Of a stretch of 64,000 bases of DNA, positions 18,768 to 27,637 are shown one piece after another. The DNA comes from Woeseiaceae bacterium (GTDB taxonomy: Bacteria > Pseudomonadota > Gammaproteobacteria > Steroidobacterales > Woeseiaceae): NCBI GenBank assembly GCA_021773135.1, contig JAJFKP010000051.1, forward strand, positions 186,001 through 250,000, written 5' to 3'. Positions within the stretch are counted from its first letter, which is position 1; each line of letters opens with the position of its first letter. Under the pieces are notes generated by a model. The model worked only from the letters and a program-made list of their open reading frames with translations, ran no database searches and had not been told where the DNA came from. The position numbers were made by a program, and so were the translations under genes.

Positions 18768-18932
18768 TTTTTCTCCATTATTCAGTGACTTACAAAACTT
18801 CCATTAACGCGTTCCGGAACCTCATCCTGTCAAGATAACTGCCCGCAAGAGCGGAGACAAGGCACCTCTCCCACGCGGTATTATTAGCCAGACAGTATTG
18901 TTAGGATACGCCGCGATCGCAGGGGCCAACAC

Positions 18933-20067
<1,135 letters not shown>

Positions 20068-20087
20068 TCATGATGTTGCCTCGTTTC

Positions 20088-20684
20088 CTAAAGCGGGCGC
20101 CAGACGAATCCCTCACCGCTGCGACGATAAATGGCGACGGCTTTGCCGTACACGTCGGACTCCCGGATCAATCCGAAATACCGTCCGTCCAGACTGCGCC
20201 CTCTGTGGTCACCAACGGCTAACAGCTTGCCAGCAGGAATCGACAACGAAGACAGGTCCGGTCCTCCACCGTCAGCGAGATTCAGGCCCACAATTTTTTC
20301 GTCGTAGACCTCTGCAGTGCCGACACCATAGGCGGCAGGCGTGCCGTTGACGGTAAGCTGCCCGTCGAGTATCGAGATACTGTCTCCGCCAACGCCGACT
20401 ATGCGTTTTATCAGCCGAGTGCCATCTCGGGGGGAATCAAAAATTACGACGTCGCCGCGCTCCACCTGGCCAAGATCGACTATTTCCACTGCGGTGAACG
20501 GCACGCGCAGGCCGTAGGCGGATTTATTTACTACCACGCGATCGCCGCTTAGCAACGTGTACTCCATTGAGCCGGACGGTACGAAGTAGTGATCGGCAAC
20601 CGATGATCGAAACGCCATTACGCCAACAATGAGGAGTAGTATCGACGGGAGTTCGGTCTTAAGCCATTTTTTCAGTCTTAGCAT
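20088..20684 (-). CDS. lepB: Signal peptidase I
   Basis: 198 residues, a short type I signal peptidase with one N-terminal membrane anchor (about residues 12-28). The nucleophile is S39 in 'PSGSMEYTL', the general base K93 in 'DGTRLIKRIVG', and the C-terminal box 'LAVGDHRGRSLDGRYFG' is present. The usual motif is SGSMxPTL; here Tyr replaces Pro. It is shorter than enterobacterial LepB (about 320), which has a second anchor and an insert. It cleaves signal peptides of Sec/Tat substrates on the outer face of the inner membrane. It converges on glnB. Confidence 0.9.
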   Translation of the reverse strand: MLRLKKWLKTELPSILLLIVGVMAFRSSVADHYFVPSGSMEYTLLSGDRVVVNKSAYGLRVPFTAVEIVDLGQVERGDVVIFDSPRDGTRLIKRIVGVGGDSISILDGQLTVNGTPAAYGVGTAEVYDEKIVGLNLADGGGPDLSSLSIPAGKLLAVGDHRGRSLDGRYFGLIRESDVYGKAVAIYRRSGEGFVWRPL

Positions 20685-20772
20685 AATATTTGGTTAAGCG
20701 GGGCCTCGTTGAAATCGGTACGAGATCCCTTAATTCCTTCTGTACGCCAATTTTCAGACAATCGGCGTCTGC

Positions 20773-21210
20773 CTAAGTTTCACCTGGAAAAAAAACGAAG
20801 TACGCGGCCCGCAATACCATAATCCATAGGATCAGTGAGCTTACAAAATATGCCCTGAAACGATGCATTACCCTGTTGGTGGTGCAATAGATCGTGGCAT
20901 GAATGATCCGACCGGTGACGAACACCCAGGCCGCGATTAGGTAGAACTGATCGACATTGCCAGTGGCGAAAAGATAAAGGCACAGCACGTAAAAAATGAC
21001 CGGCAGTTCAAGCAGGTTGCGCAGCGCAAAGGCTGGCAGGTTAACTTCCGTCGGTACAATCTGGTCCATTTTTGCGGGCGTATCGACGGAGCGCAGACTT
21101 AGTTTTTCGGCGAGGATATACGATATACGCTTAACGTACATCACAATCCAGATGACCAGCGTCAGCCCGATTAGGGCAAAAAACGGTTGAAAAATAAGTG
21201 TCCTCTGCAC
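20773..21210 (-). CDS. MAPEG-family membrane protein
   Basis: 145 residues with four hydrophobic helices (about 8-27, 62-80, 83-100, 121-140). The motif 'FALRNLLELPVIFYVLCLY' with Arg-Asn-x-x-E-x-P is the glutathione-contact signature of MAPEG proteins. Eukaryotic members are glutathione transferases or eicosanoid synthases; the role of bacterial members is little known. A GTG start at 21210 is used. The next gene on the same strand ends 25 bp upstream. Confidence 0.85.
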   Translation of the reverse strand: MQRTLIFQPFFALIGLTLVIWIVMYVKRISYILAEKLSLRSVDTPAKMDQIVPTEVNLPAFALRNLLELPVIFYVLCLYLFATGNVDQFYLIAAWVFVTGRIIHATIYCTTNRVMHRFRAYFVSSLILWIMVLRAAYFVFFPGET

Positions 21211-21235
21211 AATCGCCGCGTCAGGTCAGAGTTCG

Positions 21236-21607
21236 TTATTCGCCAAAGTAAAACGCGTTCAATTTGTTGCCATCAAGATCGCGGAAATAGCCTGCGTAGA
21301 AATTATCCATGCGTTTGCCCGGCGCGCCTTCATCACTGCCACCAAGTTCCAGGGCCTTGGCGTAGAGCGCGTCAACTTTCTCTTTCGAGTCGAGGGCAAT
21401 CGCCACCATGACGCCGTTACCGACGGTCGCAGGTTTGCCGTCAAAAGGCTTTGCAATAGAAATCGATGGCGTGTTTGGCGCGGTCGCCCAGGCGATAAAA
21501 GTATCGGCTTCGAGGAATCGGCCGGCACCCAGCGTTCCCAGCAACTCATCGTAGAATTTCGCTGCCTCGTCGAATTTGTTCGTTCCCAACGTCACGTAAC
21601 CGATCAT
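21236..21607 (-). CDS. VOC-family (glyoxalase fold) protein
   Basis: 123 residues, a single VOC module: 'IGYVTLGTNKFDEAAKFYDE' at the N-terminus, 'KPFDGKPATVGNGVMVAIAL' in the middle, and 'FYAGYFRDLDGNKLNAFYF' at the C-terminus, where the Asp-Gly-Asn-Lys-x-x-x-x-x loop is typical. This subgroup (lactoylglutathione lyase-like) is common in proteobacteria and usually has no proven activity. It has 131 bp of intergenic DNA upstream. Confidence 0.85.
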   Translation of the reverse strand: MIGYVTLGTNKFDEAAKFYDELLGTLGAGRFLEADTFIAWATAPNTPSISIAKPFDGKPATVGNGVMVAIALDSKEKVDALYAKALELGGSDEGAPGKRMDNFYAGYFRDLDGNKLNAFYFGE

Positions 21608-21738
21608 CTTTTTCTCCTATAGTATTATTGAAATCGTTTTTTCGACACGGATTCGATGCGTCCCGGTGCTGGTCTCAATTGGACCGCGTTTAGTCGTATC
21701 TTGGCAATAGCTTGGACCAATTGATTTCGAATAATGCG

Positions 21739-22023
21739 CTATACCCGCTCCGAGTTACCGGCAAAACGTGCCGCAGTGCGGGCCTTGGCCTTTGCCGCCT
21801 CGACGTCGCGATTCTTTGGTACAGCATCGGTCTGGAGATTATCGACAAGGCGGCGCGCAATACTTGCGACATCCTCTATTGCCTGCTCAAAAACCGCTTC
21901 ATTCTTGATCGATGGTTTAGTAAAGCCACTCAGCTTGCGCACAAACTGTTGGCACGACAGATATATTTCTTCATCAGTCGCTGGCGGCTCGAAGTTGAAC
22001 AATGTCTTTATGTTTCGGCACAT
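21739..22023 (-). CDS. DUF2277 family protein
   Basis: 94 residues, matching the DUF2277 family in length and in the opening 'MCRNIKTLFNFEPPATDEEI', followed by 'ALQFVRKLSG'-type helix residues (here 'SCQQFVRKLSGFTKPS') and an Arg/Ala-rich tail. Function unknown. It lies 6 bp downstream of the deoxyinosine glycosylase gene and is probably in one transcript with it, which may hint at a nucleic acid link but proves nothing. Confidence 0.85.
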   Translation of the reverse strand: MCRNIKTLFNFEPPATDEEIYLSCQQFVRKLSGFTKPSIKNEAVFEQAIEDVASIARRLVDNLQTDAVPKNRDVEAAKAKARTAARFAGNSERV

Positions 22024-22029
22024 AACGTG

Positions 22030-22548
22030 TTACTCCGCAATGATCGGTACCAATATTTTTGACCAGGTCTGCAACTTTTCACGATAGGTCATGGCAGCGT
22101 AGGCGGGGCTGGTTGACGGCAATGTTTGAAAATCGATGTCGGCGAAATCTCGCCGCGTGTTTGATGACACCAGTTTCCTGAAGTATTTCTGCGCAGCCTG
22201 ACCATTAAAACAGACTAGTCGGATCCCGGTGTGCTGTCCAAAAAATGTGCTGAAGTCATTGCCGCGCGCGGTTGCACCGACAATGGCGGCATCCATGCTG
22301 CCGGGCCTTACGGATGCTGCCAATACATCCCAGACAGCGATACGGCTGGATTCGAGCCGCGTTGCGCGCTCCGGATAGGGCAGATTCGGCCCGGCGTCGA
22401 CCAGGTCACCCATGATTCGCCAGAACGCGTTTTGCGGGTGCCCGTAATACTGACCGAGCTGAACGGATTTCTGGCTCGGCAATGATCCCAGAATGAGGGC
22501 TTTCGGGCAGCTGCCGCAAATTGGCGGGAACCCGAGCGTCGCTGCCAT
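22030..22548 (-). CDS. DNA-deoxyinosine (hypoxanthine) glycosylase, UDG superfamily
   Basis: 172 residues. The core is 'ALILGSLPSQKSVQLGQYYG' followed by 'HPQNAFWRIMGDL', the pattern of family-6 UDG-like hypoxanthine-DNA glycosylases, and 'AVWDVLAASVRPGSMDAAI' supports this. It removes hypoxanthine formed by adenine deamination and starts base excision repair. The gene is 8 bp downstream of an SDR gene and 6 bp upstream of the DUF2277 gene. An AlkD-like glycosylase gene lies just beyond the SDR, so two base-repair genes are grouped. Confidence 0.88.
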   Translation of the reverse strand: MAATLGFPPICGSCPKALILGSLPSQKSVQLGQYYGHPQNAFWRIMGDLVDAGPNLPYPERATRLESSRIAVWDVLAASVRPGSMDAAIVGATARGNDFSTFFGQHTGIRLVCFNGQAAQKYFRKLVSSNTRRDFADIDFQTLPSTSPAYAAMTYREKLQTWSKILVPIIAE

Positions 22549-22556
22549 CGTGGCGC

Positions 22557-23303
22557 CTAGACGCCGCCGGTCACGTCAAGCGATGCTCCGACCGCGTAAC
22601 GAGACTTATCAGACAGCAGCCAGAGTATTGCCGTTGCCACCTCTTCGGGCTGCCCGCCCCGCTGCAACGGTATGCCACTCGCGAGTCGATCGACCCGCTC
22701 CGGCTCGCCGCCGTCTGCGTGCATGTCGGTATAAATGAAGCCTGGTCGCACGATGTTTACCCGAATTCCGTCCGGTGCTACTTCGCGAGCGACGCCTGCC
22801 GTCATCGTATCCACGGCAGCTTTGGAAGCCGCGTAATCAACATATTCATAGGGTGAGCCGGTTCTCGCGGCAACAGATGAAACGTTCACAATGGCACCGC
22901 CCGAGCCGCCCTGTGAGAGCGACATGCGGCGGATGGCTTCCTGCAGGCAATTAAAGGTGCCCATGACGTTGGTTTCCAGCACACGCCTGAAGCGTTTCGC
23001 GTCGATATTCTTGAACTGGCTCTGTAGCTCAAGGATGCCGGCGTTGTTGACCAACGCCGACGTTGGGCCCAGCGCAGCTTCGGACGCATCAAATAATGCG
23101 GCAACCTCTTCCTGTTGCGAAACGTCGGCAGAGACCGGCACTGCATTGCCGCCCTCCTCGACGATGCTTTCGACAACTCTGTGTGCGGCGTCCCTGTCCG
23201 AGCGGTAATTTACGCACACGCCATAGCCCTGCTCTGCTGCCATGATGGCCGTCGCTGCGCCAATCCCGCGGCTCGCTCCGGTAATAATAATAGCCGGTGT
23301 CAT
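22557..23303 (-). CDS. SDR-family oxidoreductase
   Basis: 248 residues of classical SDR type: 'ITGASRGIGAATA' at about 6-18, 'NNAGILE' near 88, 'VNVSSVAARTGSPYEYVDYA' with the catalytic Ser, and 'YAASKAAVD' with YxxxK. 'NYRSDRDA' after beta-2 favours NADPH. The C-terminus is 'GASLDVTGGV'. It resembles the glucose-dehydrogenase/FabG-like group. It starts 1 bp after the stop of the AlkD-like gene, so the two are co-transcribed. Confidence 0.9.
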   Translation of the reverse strand: MTPAIIITGASRGIGAATAIMAAEQGYGVCVNYRSDRDAAHRVVESIVEEGGNAVPVSADVSQQEEVAALFDASEAALGPTSALVNNAGILELQSQFKNIDAKRFRRVLETNVMGTFNCLQEAIRRMSLSQGGSGGAIVNVSSVAARTGSPYEYVDYAASKAAVDTMTAGVAREVAPDGIRVNIVRPGFIYTDMHADGGEPERVDRLASGIPLQRGGQPEEVATAILWLLSDKSRYAVGASLDVTGGV

Positions 23304-23304
23304 A

Positions 23305-24015
23305 TCACATCGTCCCCTTCAACCACGCCTGCCTCTCAGGCTTTGGAAACTTTTCTATGGCATATCTGAGCATCGTCCGCGGCATCCGCGCGTAACAGGT
23401 CATCAGGTAATCAACTTCGACTTTCTTGTCGCGATTGCCGACTTCTCTCAGCATCCAGCCCACCGCCTTGTGAATGAGGTCGTGCGGATCATGTAGCAGA
23501 ATCCGTGCGACCACTAGCGTATCGGTGTAATCCAGTTGGCGAATAAAATGATACGTCGACATGATTGCGATTCGCCTGCGCCACAGGTTGTCTGAACGTG
23601 CGAGAACCTGTAGCCGCCGGCGACTTCGGGTTTCCAGCCACGGCCCGACGATAAGGTGCGCAGAACAGTCGACCAGGTCCCAGTTGTTGACGTATTCAGC
23701 ATGCTTTAGATACAGGTTAAAAACGTCTTTCTTTTGCGACGCGTCACCACGCCCGTATCGGTCGACCAGCGACAGTACAGCGAACAAACGCTCCTCGTGC
23801 CAATGCGATTTCAGCAGCGCCAGCAACGTTCGCAGCGGCGCATCACGGTAGCGTTTAACCTGCTTGCGAATCACCGGCACACGAATCCCGATAAACCGAT
23901 CGCCCTCCCCATACTGGCCTTTTCCGGTCTTGAAAAAGCGCTGCGAGTGTTCCGCGATTTCCGCGTTGCCTAACGCCGCGAGCTCCCTGCTGATTGCTGC
24001 TGCCGTGAGCTGCAT
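23305..24015 (-). CDS. DNA alkylation repair protein (AlkD-like, HEAT repeats)
   Basis: 236 residues from the ATG at 24015; a TTG at 24036 is the alternative start. The sequence is all-helical and fits the ALK/HEAT-repeat fold of AlkD: 'FFKTGKGQYGEGDRFIGIRV' at the N-terminus, then 'NNWDLVDCSAHLIVGPWL' with Trp and Asp in the lesion-facing groove, and 'RRRIAIMSTYHFIR'. AlkD-type enzymes release bulky N3- and N7-alkylpurines without flipping the base. It is likely part of a transcript with the downstream SDR, deoxyinosine glycosylase and DUF2277 genes. Confidence 0.9.
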   Translation of the reverse strand: MQLTAAAISRELAALGNAEIAEHSQRFFKTGKGQYGEGDRFIGIRVPVIRKQVKRYRDAPLRTLLALLKSHWHEERLFAVLSLVDRYGRGDASQKKDVFNLYLKHAEYVNNWDLVDCSAHLIVGPWLETRSRRRLQVLARSDNLWRRRIAIMSTYHFIRQLDYTDTLVVARILLHDPHDLIHKAVGWMLREVGNRDKKVEVDYLMTCYARMPRTMLRYAIEKFPKPERQAWLKGTM

Positions 24016-24049
24016 CAGAGTTTGCGCTGCCCGCAAGGGTAATTCCGCA

Positions 24050-24391
24050 TCATGCTTTGACCGGTTCCCTGGCTTTTTCGTTGGCGTATAAATAGGCCGG
24101 CAACGCGCAGGACAGGCCGATCGTCAGATTAAGCACCACGAACAGCAGCGGTTTAGGGCCTTTCCCGCGGCCAATGCGACTGAACATGGCAACCCAGAAT
24201 ACGAAAGAAGAGATCAACAGGTCGGCCGTAAAACCTCCTGCCGCCGGGTTGGCAAAAACTGCCGAGGTGAAGTCACCGATGCCGAATCCGGTATCCGTAA
24301 AGTGCTGCACAAAATAAATGTACGGTACGATCGCGCCGGCAAACGCCAGTGCCAGGTACACTTTCTTGAGGAACACACTGTTGGTGGACAT
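24050..24391 (-). CDS. DUF2834 family membrane protein
   Basis: 113 residues with three hydrophobic helices (about 10-30, 58-75, 82-103). The 'LALAFAGAIVPYIYFVQHFT' opening and the 'FSRIGRGKGPKPLLFVVLNL' segment match DUF2834, a family of small inner-membrane proteins with unknown function. It follows the cupin gene by 9 bp on the same strand. Confidence 0.82.
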   Translation of the reverse strand: MSTNSVFLKKVYLALAFAGAIVPYIYFVQHFTDTGFGIGDFTSAVFANPAAGGFTADLLISSFVFWVAMFSRIGRGKGPKPLLFVVLNLTIGLSCALPAYLYANEKAREPVKA

Positions 24392-24400
24392 GCGGCTCTC

Positions 24401-24769
24401 CTATTTGGCGTACTTCGACGCACCTAAAAAATGCAAAGATACATAGGGCTCGTCGCCCACAACCCAACTATCGTGCGGCTGAGGTGGCACATAGAACAGG
24501 TCGCCGGGGCGCATTTCTGTTATCTGCCCATCAGGGAACGCTGCGGTCGCAACGCCTGAGATCACCATGCCGACGTGCTCTACGGAACAAAACCGCTCGC
24601 CAATGTCAGGGCCAACGTCGTCAGACCATTTCCAACCGGGCTGATAGGTCGCGCGGCCGATCGTCATGCCGCCCAGCGTTACAGTTTCAAACTTGCCTTT
24701 CGCAAATATCGTCACTTCATCCGGTTTGTCGAACCTTTTCAGAATTACCACGGTTTGATCGTCCGTCAT
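24401..24769 (-). CDS. Cupin-domain protein
   Basis: 122 residues with one cupin barrel. 'CSVEHVGMVISGVATAAFPD' contains the first cupin motif in altered form (E-H-x-x-x-V-I-S-G), and 'MRPGDLFYVPPQPHDSWVVG' the second, with a His as metal ligand. It may bind a metal and a small ligand. Its ATG overlaps the stop of the CDGSH gene by four bases (ATGA), so the two are translationally coupled. No enzyme function can be assigned. Confidence 0.83.
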   Translation of the reverse strand: MTDDQTVVILKRFDKPDEVTIFAKGKFETVTLGGMTIGRATYQPGWKWSDDVGPDIGERFCSVEHVGMVISGVATAAFPDGQITEMRPGDLFYVPPQPHDSWVVGDEPYVSLHFLGASKYAK

Positions 24770-25419
24770 CCGCTTTTGAACCCGACTTTCTTATGCTGAC
24801 CATCGCAGAAAGGTTTGTTGTTTGACGCACCGCAACGACACAGGGCCGCCTGCTTACCGTGCCACGCCTCGCGGCCGCTGGAGGCGACTATAGCCATATT
24901 GCCGCGCATCAGAAGTGGACCGTCTTGCGCCAGCCTGACCTGCAGGACGCCGCCTGACTCAGTCCTGTCACTGCCGGTTTCGCCAACGGCGCCGTAGTCT
25001 TGAAAACCGACCTCTTCGTGACTGTTGTCACAGTAGGGTTTGTTTTTCGATTGACCACAGCGACAGAGTGCGGCACGACATGCCAGGCCAGGCACCTCCT
25101 CCGGTGCGCCCTCGATGTCGAGGTCGCCGCGGACAAATAGCGGCCCGTTGTAGGCGACCTGAACGGTGTTTTCGCTAGGCGCCTGTTCAACTCGCGAACC
25201 GTCAGCAAATTCGACGGACAGCGCCCCGGTAGGACATCGTGAAACGACGTCCCTCACTTCGTCTTTGGTGGCAAGGTTCGGCTCGCACCATGGTTTGCGG
25301 CCGCCGATAAACAGATCCCCTTTCGCCCGCCCGCATTCGCCGACATGTATGCAGATCCTGCCGTTCCAGGAGACCGTTGCGTCCGCGCCTGAATATTGAA
25401 TGGTTTCTTTTTTTGACAC
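24766..25419 (-). CDS. CDGSH iron-sulfur protein with Fer4_19 domain
   Basis: 217 residues. The N-terminal part ('CIHVGECGRAKGDLFIGGRK', then 'VSRCPTGALSVEF') is a divergent 4Fe-4S module of the Fer4_19 type. Two CDGSH modules follow: 'CRCGQSKNKPYCDNSHEEVG' at about 125-145 and 'CRCGASNNKPFCDGQHKKVG' near the C-terminus. Each has the three Cys and one His that hold a 2Fe-2S cluster. CDGSH clusters are labile and redox-sensing in known members. It is coupled to the downstream cupin gene. Seven or more cluster ligands in one polypeptide suggest electron relay or iron-sulfur handling; that is inference. Confidence 0.9.
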   Translation of the reverse strand: MSKKETIQYSGADATVSWNGRICIHVGECGRAKGDLFIGGRKPWCEPNLATKDEVRDVVSRCPTGALSVEFADGSRVEQAPSENTVQVAYNGPLFVRGDLDIEGAPEEVPGLACRAALCRCGQSKNKPYCDNSHEEVGFQDYGAVGETGSDRTESGGVLQVRLAQDGPLLMRGNMAIVASSGREAWHGKQAALCRCGASNNKPFCDGQHKKVGFKSG

Positions 25420-25590
25420 TGCCCCTTCCTCGCTGCGAATCGACAGGTTGTGGATTGCAACAATATACCGCAGAAATTGAGCACCGTACTGCGACCGGAT
25501 TTTCAGACAGTTTGACCAGATTCGCCGATTGTCATAGGCCGGTAGCGGCGCGATTATTGCTGTGCACAGGAAACGGGCAAGGAGGCTCCG

Positions 25591-25803
25591 ATGCGCACGA
25601 TGACAATGCTATGCACCATTTACTGCTGCCTGTCTGCAGCATTTGCTCACGAACGGCCGGACAAAGTCGAATGCACGGCAATCAAGGAAAAGATTCGCCA
25701 TATCCAGTCGAGAATGCGGGCGGGATACACGCGTGCGCAAGGTGAGCGCATGCAGCAACAGCTGCGAAAATTGAGATTGGCGCGCAGTAAGAAGTGCCGG
25801 TAG
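25591..25803 (+). CDS. Small exported Arg/Lys-rich protein
   Basis: 70 residues preceded by a perfect AAGGAGG ribosome site 6 bp before the ATG, which supports it as a real gene. Residues 1-20 form a signal peptide ('MTMLCTIYCCLSAAFAHE'). The mature part is short, helical and strongly basic ('KIRHIQSRMRAGYTRAQGER'), with two Cys that could form a disulfide. Similar small proteins occur in gammaproteobacteria, as far as I recall, without a known role. It stands alone and converges on the DUF1028 gene. Confidence 0.72.
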   Translation: MRTMTMLCTIYCCLSAAFAHERPDKVECTAIKEKIRHIQSRMRAGYTRAQGERMQQQLRKLRLARSKKCR

Positions 25804-25810
25804 GTCCGAC

Positions 25811-26803
25811 TCATTCTATGGCGAGAATTTTCTCCATAAGATCCGGATCGTCCGGCATCAATCCCGCTGCAGGCAAACGCTGAACGAGCTCCCGCCACAA
25901 GGGCCAGGCAGCAAAAGCCTTTTTGAAGAGTGGCAGAGACTGGTCAACTTCTCCCGCTGCCGCCAGGGTGGCCGCATGCCAGAAAACCATCTCATGGCTG
26001 TCCGGCACCAGGGCCTCTGCACCACTGTAGGCGGTGACTGCCCGCTCCATGTCGCCGTTGGTCATGTACTCATCACCGGCATTCATCAATCGATACGCGC
26101 GCGCCATGGTGAGCAGACGACGTAACTCCTGCAATGGTGTGGCGTGGTCCTCGATGCGCAACTCGAATTCTCTTCCTCCCCATGCGGGCTGGGATATATC
26201 ACCGCTGACCACCAGGAGCGCAGCCGATTGTTTCCCGCGAACGTCTCCACCCTTTCCCTGGGCTGCTTCCAGCGCGAGCATTAATCGTTCGGCAAGATCT
26301 CCGGAGCCATTCTGGAAGGCATTTGCCATAGCGGCACACACGCCAGGCTTCCACATCATGTTGGCCTGTACGGCGAAGTTCTCACCAGTGATGTTGCAAT
26401 ATTCAGCAATGGAGTTACGGCCCGTATGGTTTGCGACCCTGCCGAGTGCATCCACCATGCCGACCTGCCGCACTTCCTCATGTTCATCGGCCGCGAGGAG
26501 CGCCGTTAGTGCCTGGCTCGCTGTTTTGCCGGTGCGCATCAGCTGCAGGCCCAGCGGTCCGTAACTTGGTTCTGCGAATGACTGTGTTGCTACGGCCCCT
26601 ACTCCGGGCTCGGCCCAGATCACGATCGATCCAACGGAAAACCAGTGCGACTGGACGGCAGCGCCCAATTCCCCGGTGTCCGGGTCCCGGGCAACGATGG
26701 AATAGGTGCTCACCGGCCGCAGCGGTTTTCTGGTCTCTGCCAGTGCAGCGCACAATGGAAGTGCCGCAATTAGCAGTAACGAGTAGTGAGTGAAAATTTT
26801 CAT
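25811..26803 (-). CDS. DUF1028 domain protein, exported
   Basis: 330 residues from the ATG at 26803, which has a GGAGGT ribosome site at 5-bp spacing; the GTG at 26809 is less likely. A signal peptide ends near 'AALAET'. The DUF1028 domain (Ntn-hydrolase-like) spans about residues 30-225: 'TYSIVARDPDTGELGAAVQS', then 'GVGAVATQSFAEPSYGPLGL'. The C-terminal 100 residues are helical and TPR-like. Function unknown; location probably periplasmic. It follows a secreted coiled-coil protein gene by 11 bp. Confidence 0.87.
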   Translation of the reverse strand: MKIFTHYSLLLIAALPLCAALAETRKPLRPVSTYSIVARDPDTGELGAAVQSHWFSVGSIVIWAEPGVGAVATQSFAEPSYGPLGLQLMRTGKTASQALTALLAADEHEEVRQVGMVDALGRVANHTGRNSIAEYCNITGENFAVQANMMWKPGVCAAMANAFQNGSGDLAERLMLALEAAQGKGGDVRGKQSAALLVVSGDISQPAWGGREFELRIEDHATPLQELRRLLTMARAYRLMNAGDEYMTNGDMERAVTAYSGAEALVPDSHEMVFWHAATLAAAGEVDQSLPLFKKAFAAWPLWRELVQRLPAAGLMPDDPDLMEKILAIE

Positions 26804-26814
26804 TGTCACCTCCG

Positions 26815-27504
26815 CTACTGCATGCGCCGAACCGACGCTAACCGATTGTCGTCATTAAATTTCATTCGGTAGCTTCCAAGCCGACCCGATGTAATGCGCA
26901 CGGCATCCCCTGCCTTGGGCCGGCGAACGGTTCTCGTCGCCTCTGTTTCACGCCAAACCTGCCCGTTTTCCAGCCGTGCCTCGAATCGTCCACCAGTCAC
27001 TCGTCGCACTTCGACAATGGTCGAATAGACGGCTTCGTCCTGCACTTCTTTTTTTCGCTCGCGTTCAGCCTGGCGCGCAGCCCTGGCCTGCTGGTCTTCA
27101 AGGCCGAAATCGCTTTCGGCAGTAGCCGGCGCTGCCGTCGATGCTTCTACAGTTTCATCCACTGCTGGCGCCGCAGCTGGCTTATTAGCCTGGTCTTCCA
27201 GGACGATCGCCGCCGGTACTTCCGGGATTGTTTCAACCGCGGTTGATTCAGGAGCGGCCAATACTGCAGGCGCCTCGACAGTCTTAGCAATGTTGGACGA
27301 TGGCTCAACCTCACCCTTTATTCCACCGACGACCGCGTTGAAACAGTCCAGCCGTTCTTCGGCATTGCTAATGCGATCACATGCCAGCAATCGCTCTTGA
27401 GTATCATCCTGTGCCGCGGCGAAGTTCGACATCGCAAGTATGTAGATCAATACCGCGGTCAGCGCCGTAGAACTGGTGAAAATCTTTTCCGATTTGACGA
27501 ACAC
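26815..27504 (-). CDS. Exported protein of unknown function with Ala/Glu-rich linker
   Basis: 229 residues. A signal sequence covers about residues 10-32 ('AVLIYILAMSNFAAAQ'). Residues 38-60 ('LLACDRISNAEERLDCFNAV') resemble the Cys-containing motif of VasI-like secreted proteins. An Ala/Glu/Pro-rich, low-complexity linker follows to about 125, then a charged helix. The last 70 residues are a compact conserved-looking domain ('EVRRVTGGRFEARLENGQVW', 'AGDAVRITSGRLGSYRMKF'). I do not recognise a function. It shares a strand with the DUF1028 gene and starts downstream of the TonB-receptor terminator. Confidence 0.7.
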   Translation of the reverse strand: MFVKSEKIFTSSTALTAVLIYILAMSNFAAAQDDTQERLLACDRISNAEERLDCFNAVVGGIKGEVEPSSNIAKTVEAPAVLAAPESTAVETIPEVPAAIVLEDQANKPAAAPAVDETVEASTAAPATAESDFGLEDQQARAARQAERERKKEVQDEAVYSTIVEVRRVTGGRFEARLENGQVWRETEATRTVRRPKAGDAVRITSGRLGSYRMKFNDDNRLASVRRMQ

Positions 27505-27576
27505 CTGCCGCCCCCCAATCCGAGTCTGTCGATAATGTCATCTTAGCAGGCGTTTCCCGGATCGAATACCGGCCAC

Positions 27577-27605
27577 AAAAAAAACCGGGGCCAAACGGCC
27601 CCGGT
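27577..27605 (-). terminator. Rho-independent terminator of the TonB-dependent receptor gene
   Basis: On the minus strand a GC-rich 9-bp stem (ACCGGGGCC paired with GGCCCCGGT, loop of four) is followed by a run of eight T. It lies 33-61 bp past the stop codon of the receptor gene, exactly where an intrinsic terminator is expected. It separates the receptor from the exported-protein gene downstream. Confidence 0.93.
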
Positions 27606-27637
27606 CTCTCTATCACTTTCTTACGTCGAACTGTGAA

